Below are positions 6,057 through 6,672 of a stretch of 6,672 nt of DNA, piece by piece; the first letter of the stretch is position 1; each line of letters starts with the position of its first letter. The notes under the pieces are model-generated. The model made no database searches. It was not told the origin of the DNA and saw only the letters and a program-made list of their open reading frames with translations. The stretch is from JACCTH01 sp035281645 (GTDB lineage Bacteria; Actinomycetota; Acidimicrobiia; Spongiisociales; ZC4RG35): contig DATEDN010000072.1 of the NCBI GenBank assembly GCA_035281645.1, positions 1-6,672 on the forward strand, given 5' to 3'. Position numbers and translations under genes: made by a program.

Positions 6057-6672
6057 TCAACGATTCTCTGGCAATCGATCCAGCGTCCTGTACTGGATCG
6101 CTTCGGCCAGATGTCCCGCCTCGATGCGATCGGATCCGGCCAGGTCGGCGATCGTTCGAGCGACCCTCAGGATGCGGTCGTGCCCGCGGGCGGACAGGCC
6201 GAGCTTCCTCATCGCCTGCTCCATCAAACGCCGCCCCGCGGCATCGAGCGAGCAGTGCTTCCGAAGCAGGGCCGCGGGCATACTCGCGTTGCAGATGAAC
6301 CCGCCGCCGCGCACCGACTGGATCTCCCGAGCCGCTATCACGCGCATCCTAACAGCGGCGGAAGATTCACTCGGCTCGTCCGACGACATCTCCCGGTACG
6401 CGACGGCCGGGACTTCCACGTGGAGATCAATGCGATCGAGCAGCGGTCCGCTGACGCGGTTGCGGTACTGCGCGACCTGCGGCGGCGTGCAGAGACACTC
6501 CTTCAGCCGGCTTCCCAGAAAGCCGCACTTGCACGGGTTCATGGCGGCGGCCAGTGTGAAGGCGGTGGGGAACATCACGGCGCGGGCGGAGCGGGAGATG
6601 GCGACCACACCGTCCTCCAGCGGCTGGCGCAGCGCCTCCAGTGCGTGCCGGCGGAACTCCGGGAGCTCGTCG
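6057..6672 (-). CDS. comM: YifB/ComM-family AAA+ ATPase, C-terminal 204 residues (5' end outside the window)
   Basis: This is a Mg-chelatase-like AAA+ protein. ComM is a hexameric helicase that promotes branch migration during integration of transforming DNA, and YifB homologues are widespread even in bacteria not known to be competent. The visible part opens at the Walker B region, DELPEFRRHALEALRQPLEDG. It continues with VAISRSARAVMFPTAFTLAAAMNPCKCGFLG (sensor 1 region). The Cys set CKC...CLC at residues 47, 49, 59 and 61 is the family's conserved probable metal site. GPLLDRIDLHVEVP (about 75-88) carries the arginine-containing LLDRID motif. The Mg_chelatase_C helical domain follows, with LGLSARGHDRILRVARTIADL and IEAGHLAEAIQYR near the end. 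The N-terminal roughly 300 residues, with Walker A and the Lon-like domain, lie beyond 6672. No break is visible. It lies upstream of the RHS gene on the same strand but probably forms a separate transcription unit. Confidence 0.93.
   Translation of the reverse strand, partial: DELPEFRRHALEALRQPLEDGVVAISRSARAVMFPTAFTLAAAMNPCKCGFLGSRLKECLCTPPQVAQYRNRVSGPLLDRIDLHVEVPAVAYREMSSDEPSESSAAVRMRVIAAREIQSVRGGGFICNASMPAALLRKHCSLDAAGRRLMEQAMRKLGLSARGHDRILRVARTIADLAGSDRIEAGHLAEAIQYRTLDRLPENR

Noticed and set aside
1..6672. CRISPR array, tRNA or rRNA genes
   Set aside because: No regularly spaced direct repeats and no cloverleaf-like or rRNA-like sequence were seen. The repetitiveness in 2300-5100 comes from divergent YD-repeat codons.

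Overview
The window is GC-rich bacterial DNA with four coding regions that can be supported, plus the edge of an insertion sequence. The layout fits a free-living Gram-negative or deep-branching environmental lineage. The evidence is the high GC content, a secreted RHS/YD-repeat protein with an N-terminal signal peptide, a PEGA-domain exported protein, and an XRE regulator of a type I associate with Myxococcota, Acidobacteriota and similar groups. No marker gene fixes the phylum, so this placement is weak.

Left edge (1-260): the end of an IS3-family element. It holds the 5' part of its OrfA transposase on the minus strand and a terminal sequence starting TGAACCGCCCCGGG at 260. Directly outside it (261-518, plus strand) is a small XRE-type helix-turn-helix regulator whose upstream region has been replaced by the IS. 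An 11-bp-arm inverted repeat lies over its first codons. 519-635 is a short convergent gap with no gene.

Centre (636-5890, minus strand): a two-gene unit. The first gene encodes a 1560-residue secreted RHS-repeat protein with a signal peptide, a Cys-containing N-terminal domain, DUF6531, more than 20 YD repeats, an Fn3-like insertion, the RHS core and a variable C-terminal domain carrying a GPNSNTF motif. Its stop codon overlaps the start of the second gene, which encodes a small exported PEGA-domain protein. The overlap suggests translational coupling and a shared role at the cell envelope.

Upstream of the RHS gene (5891-6056) is the most interesting regulatory stretch. A TTGACA / TATAAA promoter has a 19-bp spacer containing an uninterrupted run of ten G. 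A perfect 15-bp palindrome covers the -35 box. A homopolymer between -35 and -10 is the arrangement of known phase-variable promoters of surface proteins (Neisseria porA and opc, Bordetella fim), so this RHS gene is a candidate for on/off or graded switching.

Right edge (6057-6672, minus strand): the C-terminal 204 residues of a YifB/ComM-family AAA+ ATPase (Mg-chelatase-like), a conserved housekeeping or transformation gene that continues past the window.
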